Below are positions 17,529 through 26,309 of a stretch of DNA of 64,000 nucleotides, one piece after another. How positions within the stretch are numbered: the first letter of the stretch is position 1; every line of letters starts with the position of its first letter. Under the pieces are notes generated by a model. The model did not search any database. It was given only the letters and a program-made list of their open reading frames with translations, and was not told where the DNA came from. Source of the DNA: Aquabacterium fontiphilum (GTDB lineage Bacteria; Pseudomonadota; Gammaproteobacteria; Burkholderiales; Burkholderiaceae_C); NCBI RefSeq assembly GCF_009909205.1, contig NZ_JAAAPN010000014.1, positions 1 through 64,000 of the forward strand. Reading direction: 5' to 3'. Both the position numbers and the translations under genes were made by a program.

Positions 17529-19256
17529 TCAGTTGTTCATCCAGCCGCGCACCACGTTGGCCATGGCCACCGGGTTCTCTTTGGCCAGGCGCCGGGCCAG
17601 CTCGAGGCGACCGTCCGCCCCGGGGGCCTCCAGCGCCTGCAGCGGCTGACCGTCCGGCCCCACGACCTCGCTGGCGGTGCCTGACAGTGCCGGCAACTCC
17701 TGGGGATCGTCCACCACGGCGCGCAGCTTGTTGGCTTCCTCTGGCGACGGCTGTGGCCGCGCAGCCTGGATGGCCGGGCGAATCGCGCCGAACACCACGA
17801 TCAACGCAGCCAGCGTCAGCGCAGCCGGCACGGCGATCGTGCGGATCAGATCCATCGTCTCGGGTTGCTGCCACAGAGGCACCGTCACGGGCTCTTCCTT
17901 GACCACCTGGAACGGCGCGGTCACCAGCTTGATCGAGTCGCCACGCTTGTCATCGGCGCCGATGGTCTCGCGCACCAGCGAGGTCAGCTTCTCGATTTCT
18001 TCATCCGACAGCGGCTCGGTGGTGGTCTTGCCCTTGGCATCGGTCTTCGTACGGTGATTCAGCACCACGGCAGCCGTCAGGCGCTTGATGTTGCCGCTGG
18101 CGTTGCGCGTGACGCGCACGGTGCGGTCGACTTCAAAGTTGGTGACCGACTCCCGGCGCGACGTGCCGCCCGCGCCCGCTGCGCCCTGCCCGGCAGCCTG
18201 CATTTGCTGGGCCTGGCCGTTGACCGGCGCCTGGGCCGGAACGGGCGGCTGATTGGTGGCCGCGCCCGGCACGCCGGTGGCCGCGGCCGCACCCTGACCA
18301 ACCTGCTCGCTGGTCTGCTGGCTGCGCACCGTGGCAGGCGCATCGCCCTGGTTCGGGCGGAATTCCTCGGCCGTGGATTCGATCTGCGAGAAGTCGACCT
18401 CGGCCGTGACCTGGGCACGCAGGTTGTCGGCCCCGACGACCGGCTCCAGGATGTCTCGGATGCGCTGCGTGTAGGCGCTTTCGATCTGGCGCACGTACTG
18501 CAGTTGCTTGGCGTCCAGTGCCCCCTGATCGGCGGCATCCTGCGGGCCGGACAGCAGGCTGCCGCTCTGGTCCACCACACTGACCGCCTTGGTAGACATC
18601 TCCGGCACGCTCGACGATACCAGATGCACGATGCCGGCCACCTGGCTGCGGTCCAGGCTTCGGCCGGGGAACAAGGTCAACACCACCGATGCCGAAGGCT
18701 TTTGCTGCTCGCGGAAAAAGCCGTTCTGGTTGGGCAAGGCCAGATGCACGCGGGCCGACTGAACGCCGGCCAACGCCTGAATCGAGCGCGTGAGCTCGCC
18801 TTCCAGACCACGCTGGAAGTTCAGCCGCTCCTGGAACTGGGTGACGCCGAACTTCTGGGTCTCCATCAGTTCGTAACCCACCACCGAGCCCTTGGGCAGG
18901 CCCTGTGAGGCCAGGCGCAGGCGCACGTCATGCACCCGGTCAGCCGGCACCAGGATGGCGCCGCCGCCCTCGGCGTGCTTGTAGGGCACCTGCATCTGCT
19001 GCAGCTGCGCCAGGATGGCCCCGCCATCCTTGTCAGACAGGTTGGAGTACAGCACACGGTAGTCGCCCTGGCGCGACCACATCATCATCGTCACAAAGAT
19101 GGCCAACAAGGCCAGCACCCCACCGGCCAGCAGCATCTTGCGCTGCATCGGCAGGGCCATCACACGCTGCGCGAAACCGGCAGGCGCCTCCGTCACCACC
19201 GCGGAGGGAGTGGCCGGCACAACGACAGATTGAGGGGAAGCGACAGTGACATCCAT
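17529..19256 (-). CDS. fliF: Flagellar MS-ring protein FliF
   Basis: 575 residues. The first transmembrane helix is KMLLAGGVLALLAIFVTMMM and the second, near residue 450, is IAVPAALTLAALIVVFGAI. The ring-building motifs VLYSNLSDKDGGAILAQLQQ, LPKGSVVGYELMETQKFGVT and RVHLALPNQNGFFREQQKPS are typical. The C-terminal tail that binds FliG is present. The open frame extends 56 residues further upstream, but that part is not family-like. The ATG at 19256 gives the normal MDVTVASPQ start. A sigma-28-type promoter lies about 200 bases upstream, inside the fliE start region. Confidence 0.95.
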   Translation of the reverse strand: MDVTVASPQSVVVPATPSAVVTEAPAGFAQRVMALPMQRKMLLAGGVLALLAIFVTMMMWSRQGDYRVLYSNLSDKDGGAILAQLQQMQVPYKHAEGGGAILVPADRVHDVRLRLASQGLPKGSVVGYELMETQKFGVTQFQERLNFQRGLEGELTRSIQALAGVQSARVHLALPNQNGFFREQQKPSASVVLTLFPGRSLDRSQVAGIVHLVSSSVPEMSTKAVSVVDQSGSLLSGPQDAADQGALDAKQLQYVRQIESAYTQRIRDILEPVVGADNLRAQVTAEVDFSQIESTAEEFRPNQGDAPATVRSQQTSEQVGQGAAAATGVPGAATNQPPVPAQAPVNGQAQQMQAAGQGAAGAGGTSRRESVTNFEVDRTVRVTRNASGNIKRLTAAVVLNHRTKTDAKGKTTTEPLSDEEIEKLTSLVRETIGADDKRGDSIKLVTAPFQVVKEEPVTVPLWQQPETMDLIRTIAVPAALTLAALIVVFGAIRPAIQAARPQPSPEEANKLRAVVDDPQELPALSGTASEVVGPDGQPLQALEAPGADGRLELARRLAKENPVAMANVVRGWMNN

Positions 19257-19451
19257 GGGCGGTCTGGCTGGAGGGCCGCGCATCGTGACACCACGATGCC
19301 GCAAACCCGCTGCAACGAGCCCATTATTCGGAGTCTGGCCGGGCAAAAGTGCCGGAAACAGCCCGAGAAATGCCGAGTTCTTTCCGGCATCGGGGGTCCA
19401 GCGTTTGCATACAGTGCGGCTCATGGGGAGAAGGCTCCCCGCCCTTCGAGC

Positions 19452-19478
19452 TTATCGGCCCATGGACGTCAAACTAAA
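19452..19478 (-). promoter_or_regulatory. Sigma-28 (FliA)-type promoter for the fliF operon
   Basis: On the minus strand the order is TTTAGTTT (19478-19471), 11 bases, then GCCGATAA (19459-19452). The enterobacterial FliA consensus is TAAAGTTT-N11-GCCGATAA, so the -10 matches 8 of 8, the spacing is exact and the -35 matches 6 of 8. It reads toward fliF, leaving a leader of about 190 bases. The -35 half lies inside the first codons of fliE, which is on the opposite strand. Confidence 0.72.
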
Positions 19479-19812
19479 GCCCTTCAACTTCGCCGAAGCC
19501 GCCGCACGCGCCGGCATGGCGGATGTGGCCCGACGTGTCGAGGCCCAGACGCGCGTGGCACCCGGTCAGGCAGGCCAGGCCGTTGAAAAAGGCTCGTTCC
19601 AGACCAGCTTCTCCAAAGCGCTGGGAGACATCAGCAAGGCGCAAGGCGCCGCGCAGGCCATGCAACGCGAGGTGCAGTTCGGCAACCCCACCGTCAGCCT
19701 CGAAGAGACGATGATCGCCATGCAGAAGGCATCGCTCGGCTTCCAGTCTGCCCTGCAGGTGCGCAACAAGCTGGTTCAGGCCTACACGGATATCATGAAC
19801 ATGCAGGTGTGA
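19462..19812 (+). CDS. fliE: Flagellar hook-basal body protein FliE
   Basis: 116 residues. The conserved C-terminal part SFSKALGDISKAQGAAQAM, GNPTVSLEETMIAMQKASLG and LQVRNKLVQAYTDIMNMQV is diagnostic. FliE links the MS ring to the rod. It is divergent from fliF; in many bacteria it is the first gene of the fliE-fliF operon. The open frame extends upstream, but the start MDVKLKPFNF at 19462 gives the usual length. The fliF promoter overlaps its first codons on the other strand. Confidence 0.94.
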   Translation: MDVKLKPFNFAEAAARAGMADVARRVEAQTRVAPGQAGQAVEKGSFQTSFSKALGDISKAQGAAQAMQREVQFGNPTVSLEETMIAMQKASLGFQSALQVRNKLVQAYTDIMNMQV

Positions 19813-19870
19813 GCGGCACGGCAGGTCGCGGCGTTCAGCCTGGTGCGAACGCTTGCCTGAAAGTTGCTGC

Positions 19871-21106
19871 ATGACACCCACATCGTCCCACCTGCCCACG
19901 CGGCAGATGCTGCTGTGTTGCGCCCTGGTGGTCACCCTGTCCATGGGCATCCGGCACGCGTTCGGCCTGTGGCTGACACCCATCACCATGGCCCATGGCT
20001 GGAGCCGGGAAGACTTCTCGCTGGCCATGGCGATTCAAAACCTGGTCTGGGGCGCAGCTGGCCCGATCGTCGGCTGGTGGGCAGACAAACGGGGCGCCTA
20101 CCGCGTGCTCTGGCTGGGCGGCGCCCTCTACGGTCTCGGGCTGGCCGGGATGGCGCTGGCCCAGCACACCCTGCCCTTCCTGCTCAGCACGGGGGTGGTC
20201 ATTGGCCTGGCCCAGGCCTGCACCACCTACGCAGTGCTCTACGGCATCATCGGGCGCAACATTGACCCGGGGCAGCGCGCCTGGGCCATGGGGATCACCG
20301 CCGCGGCCGGCTCTTTTGGCCAGTTCCTGATGGTGCCTCTGGCCAGCGGCCTGATCCAGACCGTGGACTGGTCGAATGCGCTGCTGATGCTGGGCGCGCT
20401 GGCGCTGTTGATCGGCCCGCTGGCGCTCGGTCTGCGTGAGCAGAGCCCGGCCAGCCGCACCGCCGGGGCGGCCCAGGGCAGCCACAACGAACCCCTGGCC
20501 GCCGGTGCGGCGTTGCGCGAAGCCTTCGGTCACCGCGACTTCATGCTGCTGACGGCCGGCTACTTCGTGTGCGGGTTCCAGCTGGCCTTCATCGGCGTAC
20601 ACCTGCCCAGCTACCTCAAGGACCATCAGCTCTCGCCCCAGGTGGCCACCACGGCCCTGGCGCTCATCGGCCTGTTCAATGTGCTGGGCACGTACGCCTC
20701 GGGCGTGCTCGGTCAGCGGCTGCGCAAGACCTGGATGCTGTCGGGCATCTACTTCGGCCGCGCCGTGGCCATGCTGGCCTTCATCGCCGCCCCGCCCACA
20801 GCGTGGAGCGTGGCCATCTTTGCCTCGGTGATGGGGGCCTTGTGGCTGTCAACCGTGCCGCCCACCAACGCTGTCGTCGCACAGATGCTGGGCGTGCGCC
20901 ACCTGTCGATGCTGGGCGCCACCGTCTTCTTTTCGCATCAGATCGGCTCATTCACCGGCGTGTGGCTGGCAGGCCACCTGTATGACGCCACGGGCAGCTA
21001 CCAGTGGGTGTGGTGGCTGGCGGTGGCGCTTGGCCTGCTGGCTGCCGCGCTGAACCTGCCCATCCAGGAGAACCGCCCGCCTGCACGGCGGGTGGTCACG
21101 GCATGA
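19871..21106 (+). CDS. Major facilitator superfamily transporter
   Basis: 411 residues with about 12 hydrophobic segments. The loop motif between helices 2 and 3 is GWWADKRGAYRVLWLGG, the MFS motif A pattern, and LGQRLRKTW is its second-half counterpart. The start region GIRHAFGLWLTPITMAHGWS resembles the monocarboxylate/oxalate-formate antiporter branch. The substrate is unknown. The ATG at 19871 was chosen over a TTG at 19853. A small membrane protein gene overlaps its stop codon by 4 bases, indicating translational coupling. Confidence 0.88.
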   Translation: MTPTSSHLPTRQMLLCCALVVTLSMGIRHAFGLWLTPITMAHGWSREDFSLAMAIQNLVWGAAGPIVGWWADKRGAYRVLWLGGALYGLGLAGMALAQHTLPFLLSTGVVIGLAQACTTYAVLYGIIGRNIDPGQRAWAMGITAAAGSFGQFLMVPLASGLIQTVDWSNALLMLGALALLIGPLALGLREQSPASRTAGAAQGSHNEPLAAGAALREAFGHRDFMLLTAGYFVCGFQLAFIGVHLPSYLKDHQLSPQVATTALALIGLFNVLGTYASGVLGQRLRKTWMLSGIYFGRAVAMLAFIAAPPTAWSVAIFASVMGALWLSTVPPTNAVVAQMLGVRHLSMLGATVFFSHQIGSFTGVWLAGHLYDATGSYQWVWWLAVALGLLAAALNLPIQENRPPARRVVTA

Positions 21107-21234
21107 GCCCCCGACGTCGCACCGTCTGGCTGTGGCGCCTCATAGCGGCCATCGCGCTGGCCTTGGTCGGGACGCTGTATCTGCAGCCGCAGTTCATCAT
21201 GGACGTGGGCCTGCAGCTGTGGCGTTGTCTGTGA
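21103..21234 (+). CDS. Small single-span membrane protein
   Basis: 43 residues: a basic N-terminus (MSPRRRTVWLWR), one hydrophobic helix (LIAAIALALVGTLYL) and a short tail ending LQLWRCL. The ATG overlaps the transporter stop codon (ATGA), so translation is probably coupled. The positive-inside rule puts the N-terminus in the cytoplasm. It could be an accessory subunit of the transporter. This is inferred from the overlap only. Confidence 0.65.
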   Translation: MSPRRRTVWLWRLIAAIALALVGTLYLQPQFIMDVGLQLWRCL

Positions 21235-21333
21235 GCGTCAACCGCCATGACGGCCACCCGCCCCCTGTTCGCGCTGCCCCTGAGGCAGAGGCCCCGCCGA
21301 AGAAACTAGAATGGCCGGATCGAAGGAAGCACC

Positions 21334-22215
21334 ATGACAAGCATTTTCGGCAGCATCGTCGCATTGGTCACCCCCATGCACGAAGACGGCAGCGTCAACT
21401 ACGACCAGCTGCGTCAACTGATTGACTGGCACATCGCAGAAGGCACCAACTGCATCGGCGTGGTCGGCACCACGGGCGAGTCGCCAACCGTGTCGGTCGA
21501 AGAACACTGCGAAATCATCCGCGTGGCCGTGCAGCAGGCTGCTGGGCGCGTGCCGGTGATGGCCGGGGCTGGCGCCAACTCCACCCGCGAGGCCATCGAA
21601 CTCACCGAGTACGCCAAGAAGGTGGGCGCTGACTGCACGCTGCAGGTGGTGCCCTACTACAACAAGCCCACGCAAGAAGGCATCTACCAGCACTTCAAGG
21701 CGATTGCCGAAGCCGTCGACCTGCCCGTGGTGCTGTACAACGTGCCTGGCCGCACCGTGGCTGACATGAGCGTCGAGACCACGCTGCGCCTGGCCCAGGT
21801 GCCTGGCGTGATCGGCGTCAAGGAAGCCACCGGCAACCTCGAACGCGCGGCGTGGCTCATCAAACAGGCGCCGCAGGGATTCGGCATCTACTCAGGTGAC
21901 GACCCCACCGCAGTGGCCCTGATGCTGCTGGGCGGCCACGGCAACGTCAGCGTGACGGCCAACGTGGCGCCGCGCGGCATGGCCGATCTGTGCAAGGCCG
22001 CCATGGCCAAGGATGCGGCGCGCGCGGTCGAGCTGCACATGCAGCTGCTGCCGCTGCACAAGCACCTCTTCTGTGAACCCAACCCGATTCCGGTCAAGTG
22101 GGCCCTGGCTCGCATGGGCCGGATCGGTGGTACGCTGCGCCTGCCCCTGACGCCGCTGTCGCCTGCGGCCCAGCCCGTCGTCGAGGGCGCGCTCAAGGAC
22201 GCTGGCGTCCTCTGA
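21334..22215 (+). CDS. dapA: 4-hydroxy-tetrahydrodipicolinate synthase
   Basis: 293 residues. It condenses pyruvate with aspartate semialdehyde, the first committed step to lysine and meso-diaminopimelate. The substrate loop [12 protein letters not shown], the Tyr-containing [17 protein letters not shown] and LYNVPGRT, and the Schiff-base lysine at position 163 in GVKEATG are all present. Length is standard. The ATG is preceded by GGAAG. The bamC gene follows after 50 bases, the dapA-bamC order common in proteobacteria. Confidence 0.97.
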   Translation: MTSIFGSIVALVTPMHEDGSVNYDQLRQLIDWHIAEGTNCIGVVGTTGESPTVSVEEHCEIIRVAVQQAAGRVPVMAGAGANSTREAIELTEYAKKVGADCTLQVVPYYNKPTQEGIYQHFKAIAEAVDLPVVLYNVPGRTVADMSVETTLRLAQVPGVIGVKEATGNLERAAWLIKQAPQGFGIYSGDDPTAVALMLLGGHGNVSVTANVAPRGMADLCKAAMAKDAARAVELHMQLLPLHKHLFCEPNPIPVKWALARMGRIGGTLRLPLTPLSPAAQPVVEGALKDAGVL

Positions 22216-22265
22216 GCCTTCTGCCACCCGCTTTCCCTGCTGTCTCAGGCCTGTACGGAAGACCC

Positions 22266-23429
22266 ATGTCGAAAACCCCTCGTTCCCAGTCCCTCATTGC
22301 GCTGGGTACCGCTGCTTCGCTGGCCGTGCTGAGCGCCGGCTGCGCCTCCATCAACGAGAGCCTGTCCGGCGGCAAGATCGATTACCGCACCAGCGGCGCC
22401 CAGACCGTCAAGCTCGACGTGCCGCCGGATCTCAGCCAGCTGCCGGGCCAGACCCGCTTCGGGCAGGTGTCCACCGGCAGCGTGAGCGCCAACAGCCTCA
22501 TGCAGGAGTCGGCACGCCGCAACCCGGCCACACAGGTCAGCACCATCGCGCCCAGTGAATCTGGCGAGGTCAAGCTCGTGCGGGAGGGGCAGCAACGCTG
22601 GCTGCAGGTTGCCCTGCCGCCCGAGCAAGTCTGGCCCAAGGTGCGCGATTTCTGGCTCGAAACCGGTTTTGAGCTGGTGCGCGAGCAGGCCGACGCCGGG
22701 GTGATGGAAACCAACTTCTCCGAGAACCGCGCCAAGGTGCCGCAGGACGGCGTGCGCAAGTACTTGGGTCGGGTGTTCGAGATGCTGTATGACACGGGCG
22801 AGCGCGACCAGTACCGCACCCGCATCGAGCGCACCGCCAACGGCACCGAGATCTACATTGCGCACCGCGGCCTGATCGAAGAGTACGAAGACCCGCAGCG
22901 CAAGGAGCGCACCACCTGGCGCCCCCGGCCCAGCGATCCACAGCTGGAAGCAGAGATGCTGTCGCGCCTGATGGTCAAGCTCGGCGCCAGTCAGCAGGCC
23001 GCTGATGCCGCTCGTAGCCAGGCAGCCACGGCCCCTGCGACCGCTGTCGCGGGCACGGGTGGCGACAACATCGCCACGATGTTGTCTGATGGTACGAGCC
23101 TGCGTCTGGCTGCAGACTTCGACACCGCATGGCGTCGCGTCGGCCTGGCGCTGGATCGCGGTGGTTTCACGGTCGAGACGCGCGACCGCAGCCGAGGCGT
23201 GTACGAGGTGCGTTTGGCTCGGCAGCAAGACGGCAAGGAGCCCGGCTTCTTCGCCCGACTCTTCGGGCGCGACCAACCTGCCGCCGATGCGCTCGCTCGC
23301 TATCAAGTCAAGGTGGAAGGCCAGGGCGGCCGCCAGAGCCAGGTCAGCGTGCTCTCGGAGTCCGGCGGCGCGACCACCACGCCCACGGCGCGCAAGGTGG
23401 CCCAGTTGCTCCTCGATGAACTCAACTGA
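22266..23429 (+). CDS. bamC: Outer membrane protein assembly factor BamC (lipoprotein)
   Basis: 387 residues. The signal peptide ends in the lipobox LSAGC, so Cys is lipid-modified and the protein is anchored in the outer membrane. The unstructured N-terminal stretch with DYRTSGAQTVKLDVPPDL is the segment that binds BamD. Two helix-grip domains follow (WLQVALPPEQVWPKVRDFWL and LRLAADFDTAWRRVGLALDR). It is part of the Bam complex that inserts beta-barrel proteins. The ATG at 22266 was chosen for the signal peptide. A strong terminator follows at 23461. Confidence 0.9.
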   Translation: MSKTPRSQSLIALGTAASLAVLSAGCASINESLSGGKIDYRTSGAQTVKLDVPPDLSQLPGQTRFGQVSTGSVSANSLMQESARRNPATQVSTIAPSESGEVKLVREGQQRWLQVALPPEQVWPKVRDFWLETGFELVREQADAGVMETNFSENRAKVPQDGVRKYLGRVFEMLYDTGERDQYRTRIERTANGTEIYIAHRGLIEEYEDPQRKERTTWRPRPSDPQLEAEMLSRLMVKLGASQQAADAARSQAATAPATAVAGTGGDNIATMLSDGTSLRLAADFDTAWRRVGLALDRGGFTVETRDRSRGVYEVRLARQQDGKEPGFFARLFGRDQPAADALARYQVKVEGQGGRQSQVSVLSESGGATTTPTARKVAQLLLDELN

Positions 23430-23460
23430 GCGACGACCCCGGTCGTACCCCTGTCAGTGG

Positions 23461-23489
23461 AAAGCGCGCTCACGGAGCGCGCTTTTTTC
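23461..23489 (+). terminator. Intrinsic terminator after bamC
   Basis: AAAGCGCGCT and AGCGCGCTTT pair as a perfect 10-base stem with a 5-base loop (CACGG), followed by a T-run. It lies 31 bases after the bamC stop and would end the dapA-bamC transcript. Confidence 0.88.
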
Positions 23490-23546
23490 TTTCCGGCTCG
23501 ACGCTCTTGTGAATTGAAGCGGGCCAGCCAGATTCACCCGCCCATG

Positions 23547-23575
23547 AAAAAAGCCGCTCTGTCGAGCGGCTTTTT
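23547..23575. terminator. Bidirectional intrinsic terminator between bamC and the lipoprotein gene
   Basis: An A-run followed by GCCGCTC, loop TGTC, GAGCGGC and a T-run form a terminator readable from both strands. On the minus strand it lies 18 bases after the stop of the small lipoprotein gene. Together with the bamC terminator it isolates the two convergent units. Confidence 0.85.
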
Positions 23576-23593
23576 CAATGGAACTGACGCGTA

Positions 23594-23809
23594 TCAGTTC
23601 GAAGCAGCGGGAGCGACTTCGGAAGCGGCTTCCACAGCGGGAGCGGCTTCAGAGGCAGCTTCGGAAGCCACGGGAGCGACTTCGGAAGCGACTTCAGCGG
23701 GAGCCGAAGCAGCTTCGGAGGGAGCTTCAGCAACGGGCTCTTCCTTCTTGCCGCAGGCGGCCAGGGCGATGGAAGCGATCAGCGAAGCCAGCAGGAGCGA
23801 CTTTTTCAT
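23594..23809 (-). CDS. Small low-complexity lipoprotein rich in Ala, Glu, Ser, Val and Pro
   Basis: 71 residues. The signal peptide MKKSLLLASLIASIALAAC has a lipobox with Cys at 19. The mature part begins GKKEEP and is then made only of A, E, S, V and P in imperfect repeats such as SEAASEAAP and VEAASEVAP, ending in Asn. GAGG lies 8 bases before the ATG. The mature chain is acidic and probably extended, so it could act as a spacer or surface brush. No domain is recognised. A TATAAT sequence lies upstream at about 23930-23940 on the minus strand. Confidence 0.75.
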   Translation of the reverse strand: MKKSLLLASLIASIALAACGKKEEPVAEAPSEAASAPAEVASEVAPVASEAASEAAPAVEAASEVAPAASN

Positions 23810-23956
23810 GCTTGTATCCTCGAAAAGGAGTGTCAAAAATACGTTTTGGATCGCGTCAAGCCGCGACCAGATGAGTGGACCAGCAAAGACGGTCATGCTG
23901 CACGGTTTCAGTGCACCATGTACAGCCGTAAATTATACGTGGACTCGGGCTAGTCC

Positions 23957-24484
23957 CTATAGGCCCAGGGTCGTAACCGGGAGTGCGGGATGCGATCGTT
24001 GCAAAATTACGTCAATCTCGTCGCGCCATCGCTGCAGCATCACCGGATCCCGACTCCAGACCCCCCGTCCTCGCAAGGGCTCAAGCATGCGTAGCCCCAG
24101 GTTCTGGCCAAGCAGCAGCACGGTCGGGACATCCGCCCTGTGGGCTTCATCTGCCTGGAAAACGGCCACACGGTGCCCCCAGTCCCGGCGCCACAGCATC
24201 CAGCGCGGGTGCTGACGTGGCATGGCGTCAGGATCGGACACCAGCACGGTCACCCGCCGGCCGCTGTGCGTCAGCGCCCAGTGCTGCAACGCAGACACCA
24301 CGGCACGGTCGCCCAGTGGCCAATGACGGAAATCGGCGTCACTCCAGCACATGTCGACGGCCTGTGCAGCGCCCCATGCCATGGCTGCACAAACGCGGTC
24401 AGCAAAATCGCGCCAACCGTCGATGACACCTTCAGCGGCCCAGGTGGCGGGCGTGTCGCCGGACACCGGCTCTTTTTCGTCCAT
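23957..24484 (-). CDS. Uncharacterised cytosolic protein encoded with the RoxA-like oxygenase
   Basis: 175 residues from the ATG at 24484, which overlaps the end of no other gene but lies only 11 bases after the oxygenase stop codon. It has no signal peptide or membrane segment. Visible features are DMCWSDADFRHWPLGDRAVV, HSGRRVTVLVSDPDAMPRQH and a C-terminal EIDVILQRSHPALPVTTLGL. The DADF/WPL pattern and the VLVSDPD strand look like a conserved betaproteobacterial domain (perhaps DUF7931, from memory). The function is unknown. Co-transcription with the oxygenase is likely. Confidence 0.6.
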   Translation of the reverse strand: MDEKEPVSGDTPATWAAEGVIDGWRDFADRVCAAMAWGAAQAVDMCWSDADFRHWPLGDRAVVSALQHWALTHSGRRVTVLVSDPDAMPRQHPRWMLWRRDWGHRVAVFQADEAHRADVPTVLLLGQNLGLRMLEPLRGRGVWSRDPVMLQRWRDEIDVILQRSHPALPVTTLGL

Positions 24485-24495
24485 GACGTGCCCCT

Positions 24496-25734
24496 CTACT
24501 CTGCGTCCAGCGGGTGCAGCCAGCCGTCTTCTGCCCATTGGCCTAACAGCGCCTGCAACGCGGCACTGGCCTGCCCCACCACGCGGGCCGACAGCACGCG
24601 CCGGTCGGCCAACTCCCGCAACATGCGCGCATCCCGGCCCGCTGCCCGCCAGGACTCGCCGTTCGCAAACACGCGCTGATCGTCGTACATCATCCTGGTG
24701 CGCGCATCCAGCCGCACCCCGCAGCCCTGCGGCAAGGGCGAACCAGGCTGGAACCAGACGTGGGGCTTGGGCTCGGTGAGCACCTCGCCCAACGCAGACA
24801 GCAGACCGCCGGGGTCACGAAGCAGGCGTTCGATCGCCTGGCGCGCGAAGTCCTGCAGCGCCTCCGGCACCCGCGCTGGCTCGGCGGTAGCAGGCTGGCG
24901 AGGATCCTTGTACAGGCGTGGCGCATCCGGCACGGAAAGCTCATCGGCCCATCGCAGCAACAGTTCGCGCGACAGCGCGGTGGACTCCGGCACGCGGAAG
25001 CCCACCGAACAGGTCATGCAGTCATCGCCCTCAGCCACGCCATCGTGACCCCACATGGGAGGCAGATACAGCATGTCACCCGGCTCCAGAACCCACTCTT
25101 GCTCTGGCTCGAAGCGGCTGAGGATCTTCAGTGGCAAGTCCGGCTCCAGCGATGCGTCGCGCAGCGGGCCGACGCGCCAGCGCCGACGACCGGATACCTG
25201 GAGCAGAAAGACATCGTAGGCGTCGTAGTGGGGGCCTACGCCGCCGGTATCGGTCGCATAGGACACCATCACATCGTCGAGGCGCGCATCGGGCACGAAA
25301 CGGAAGCGTTGCAGCAGATCGTGCGCCGCCGGCACATGCAGGTCGAGCCCCTGCACCAACAGGGTCCAGCCCGGCTGGCCCAGCGGCGGCAGGCTGCGTC
25401 GCGCCATGGGGCCGCGCTTGAGCTGCCACTCGGCCCGCGCGCGCTGGCTCCTGCCCGCCGCTGACCTCGTCGGGCCGGGCGCGCCTCTGCGGACAATCAG
25501 GCGCGATTCGACGTCGTCCTGCTCGGCCAGCGCGAACAGCTCGGCTCGCGTGACAGGAGGCTGGACGTCGGGCACGGCCTGGCGGATCAGCAGCGGCTTC
25601 TTCTGCCAGTACTGACGCATGAAGGCTTGAGGCGATAGCCCTCCCAGCAGGACTTGAGGCTGGCGCAAGGTGTCCGCTGACGATGATGGGCGGGGCGATG
25701 AACGGGACTGGCGTGGTCGGGAGGAAGTGCTCAT
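24496..25734 (-). CDS. roxA: JmjC-like cupin oxygenase, probable ribosomal protein L16 3-hydroxylase
   Basis: 412 residues. The family hallmark is the Fe(II)-binding HxD motif in GPHYDAYDVFLLQVSGRRRW (about residues 165-185) with a distal His in PPMWGHDGVAEGDDC. The N-terminal SPQAFMRQYWQKKPLLIRQA is typical of RoxA/YcfD proteins, which hydroxylate an arginine of ribosomal protein L16 using 2-oxoglutarate and oxygen. The open frame extends further upstream, but the ATG at 25734 begins a disordered Ser/Arg-rich leader just before the conserved domain. It is divergent from the FKBP-type gene. Confidence 0.87.
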   Translation of the reverse strand: MSTSSRPRQSRSSPRPSSSADTLRQPQVLLGGLSPQAFMRQYWQKKPLLIRQAVPDVQPPVTRAELFALAEQDDVESRLIVRRGAPGPTRSAAGRSQRARAEWQLKRGPMARRSLPPLGQPGWTLLVQGLDLHVPAAHDLLQRFRFVPDARLDDVMVSYATDTGGVGPHYDAYDVFLLQVSGRRRWRVGPLRDASLEPDLPLKILSRFEPEQEWVLEPGDMLYLPPMWGHDGVAEGDDCMTCSVGFRVPESTALSRELLLRWADELSVPDAPRLYKDPRQPATAEPARVPEALQDFARQAIERLLRDPGGLLSALGEVLTEPKPHVWFQPGSPLPQGCGVRLDARTRMMYDDQRVFANGESWRAAGRDARMLRELADRRVLSARVVGQASAALQALLGQWAEDGWLHPLDAE

Positions 25735-25782
25735 GCCGCCATTGTGCGACGGCCGGCGCATGGGGCGTGAGATGATTGCGGC

Positions 25783-26304
25783 ATGATCATTTCCTCTCCC
25801 TGCGTGGTGAGCCTGACCTGGCGCCTGGAAGACGCCCAGGGGCAGCTCATCGATGAACTGTCCGACCCGATGGAGTTCCTGGTCGGAGGCGAAGACCTTC
25901 TGCCCAAAGTCGAGGCGGCGCTGATCGGCCAGACAACGGGTTTCGAGACCCACCTGCATCTCGAGCCAGAACACGCGTTTGGCGATTACGACGCGGGGTT
26001 GGTGTTTTTTGAGGCGCGCGAGCTGTTTCCTGAAGGCGTGAGCCCGGGCATGCAGTTCGAAGGCCCACCGGAAGGCGCCACCACGCCCGATCTGCCCGCC
26101 GACGCCATCTACACGGTCACCGAGGTGTATGACCAGCACGTGGTGCTGGACGGCAATCATCCGCTGGCTGGCATCGCGCTGCGCCTGTCACTGAAGGTCT
26201 GCGACGTGCGTCAGGCGCTGGAGGAAGAGGTACAGCAGGGATCAGTGGCGGCCATGCCTTTCAGCCTGGCCTCTACCCCTGGCCCCGACGACACACTGCA
26301 CTGA
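25783..26304 (+). CDS. FKBP-type peptidyl-prolyl isomerase of the SlyD group
   Basis: 173 residues. The FKBP part WRLEDAQGQLIDEL, FLVGGEDLLPKVEAALIGQ is interrupted by an insert-in-flap domain (HLHLEPEHAFGDYDAGLVFF to VVLDGNHPLAGIALRL), where EPEHAFGDYD and DGNHPLAGIAL are SlyD signatures. It catalyses prolyl isomerisation and has chaperone activity. The His-rich metal-binding tail of E. coli SlyD is missing. It is divergent from roxA by 48 bases. Confidence 0.9.
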   Translation: MIISSPCVVSLTWRLEDAQGQLIDELSDPMEFLVGGEDLLPKVEAALIGQTTGFETHLHLEPEHAFGDYDAGLVFFEARELFPEGVSPGMQFEGPPEGATTPDLPADAIYTVTEVYDQHVVLDGNHPLAGIALRLSLKVCDVRQALEEEVQQGSVAAMPFSLASTPGPDDTLH

Positions 26305-26309
26305 GCCGG

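Noticed and set aside
23581-23730. Repeats read as a possible CRISPR or tandem satellite
   Set aside because: The short GAAGC-type repeats are codons of the Ala/Glu/Ser-rich lipoprotein; no spacer structure exists.
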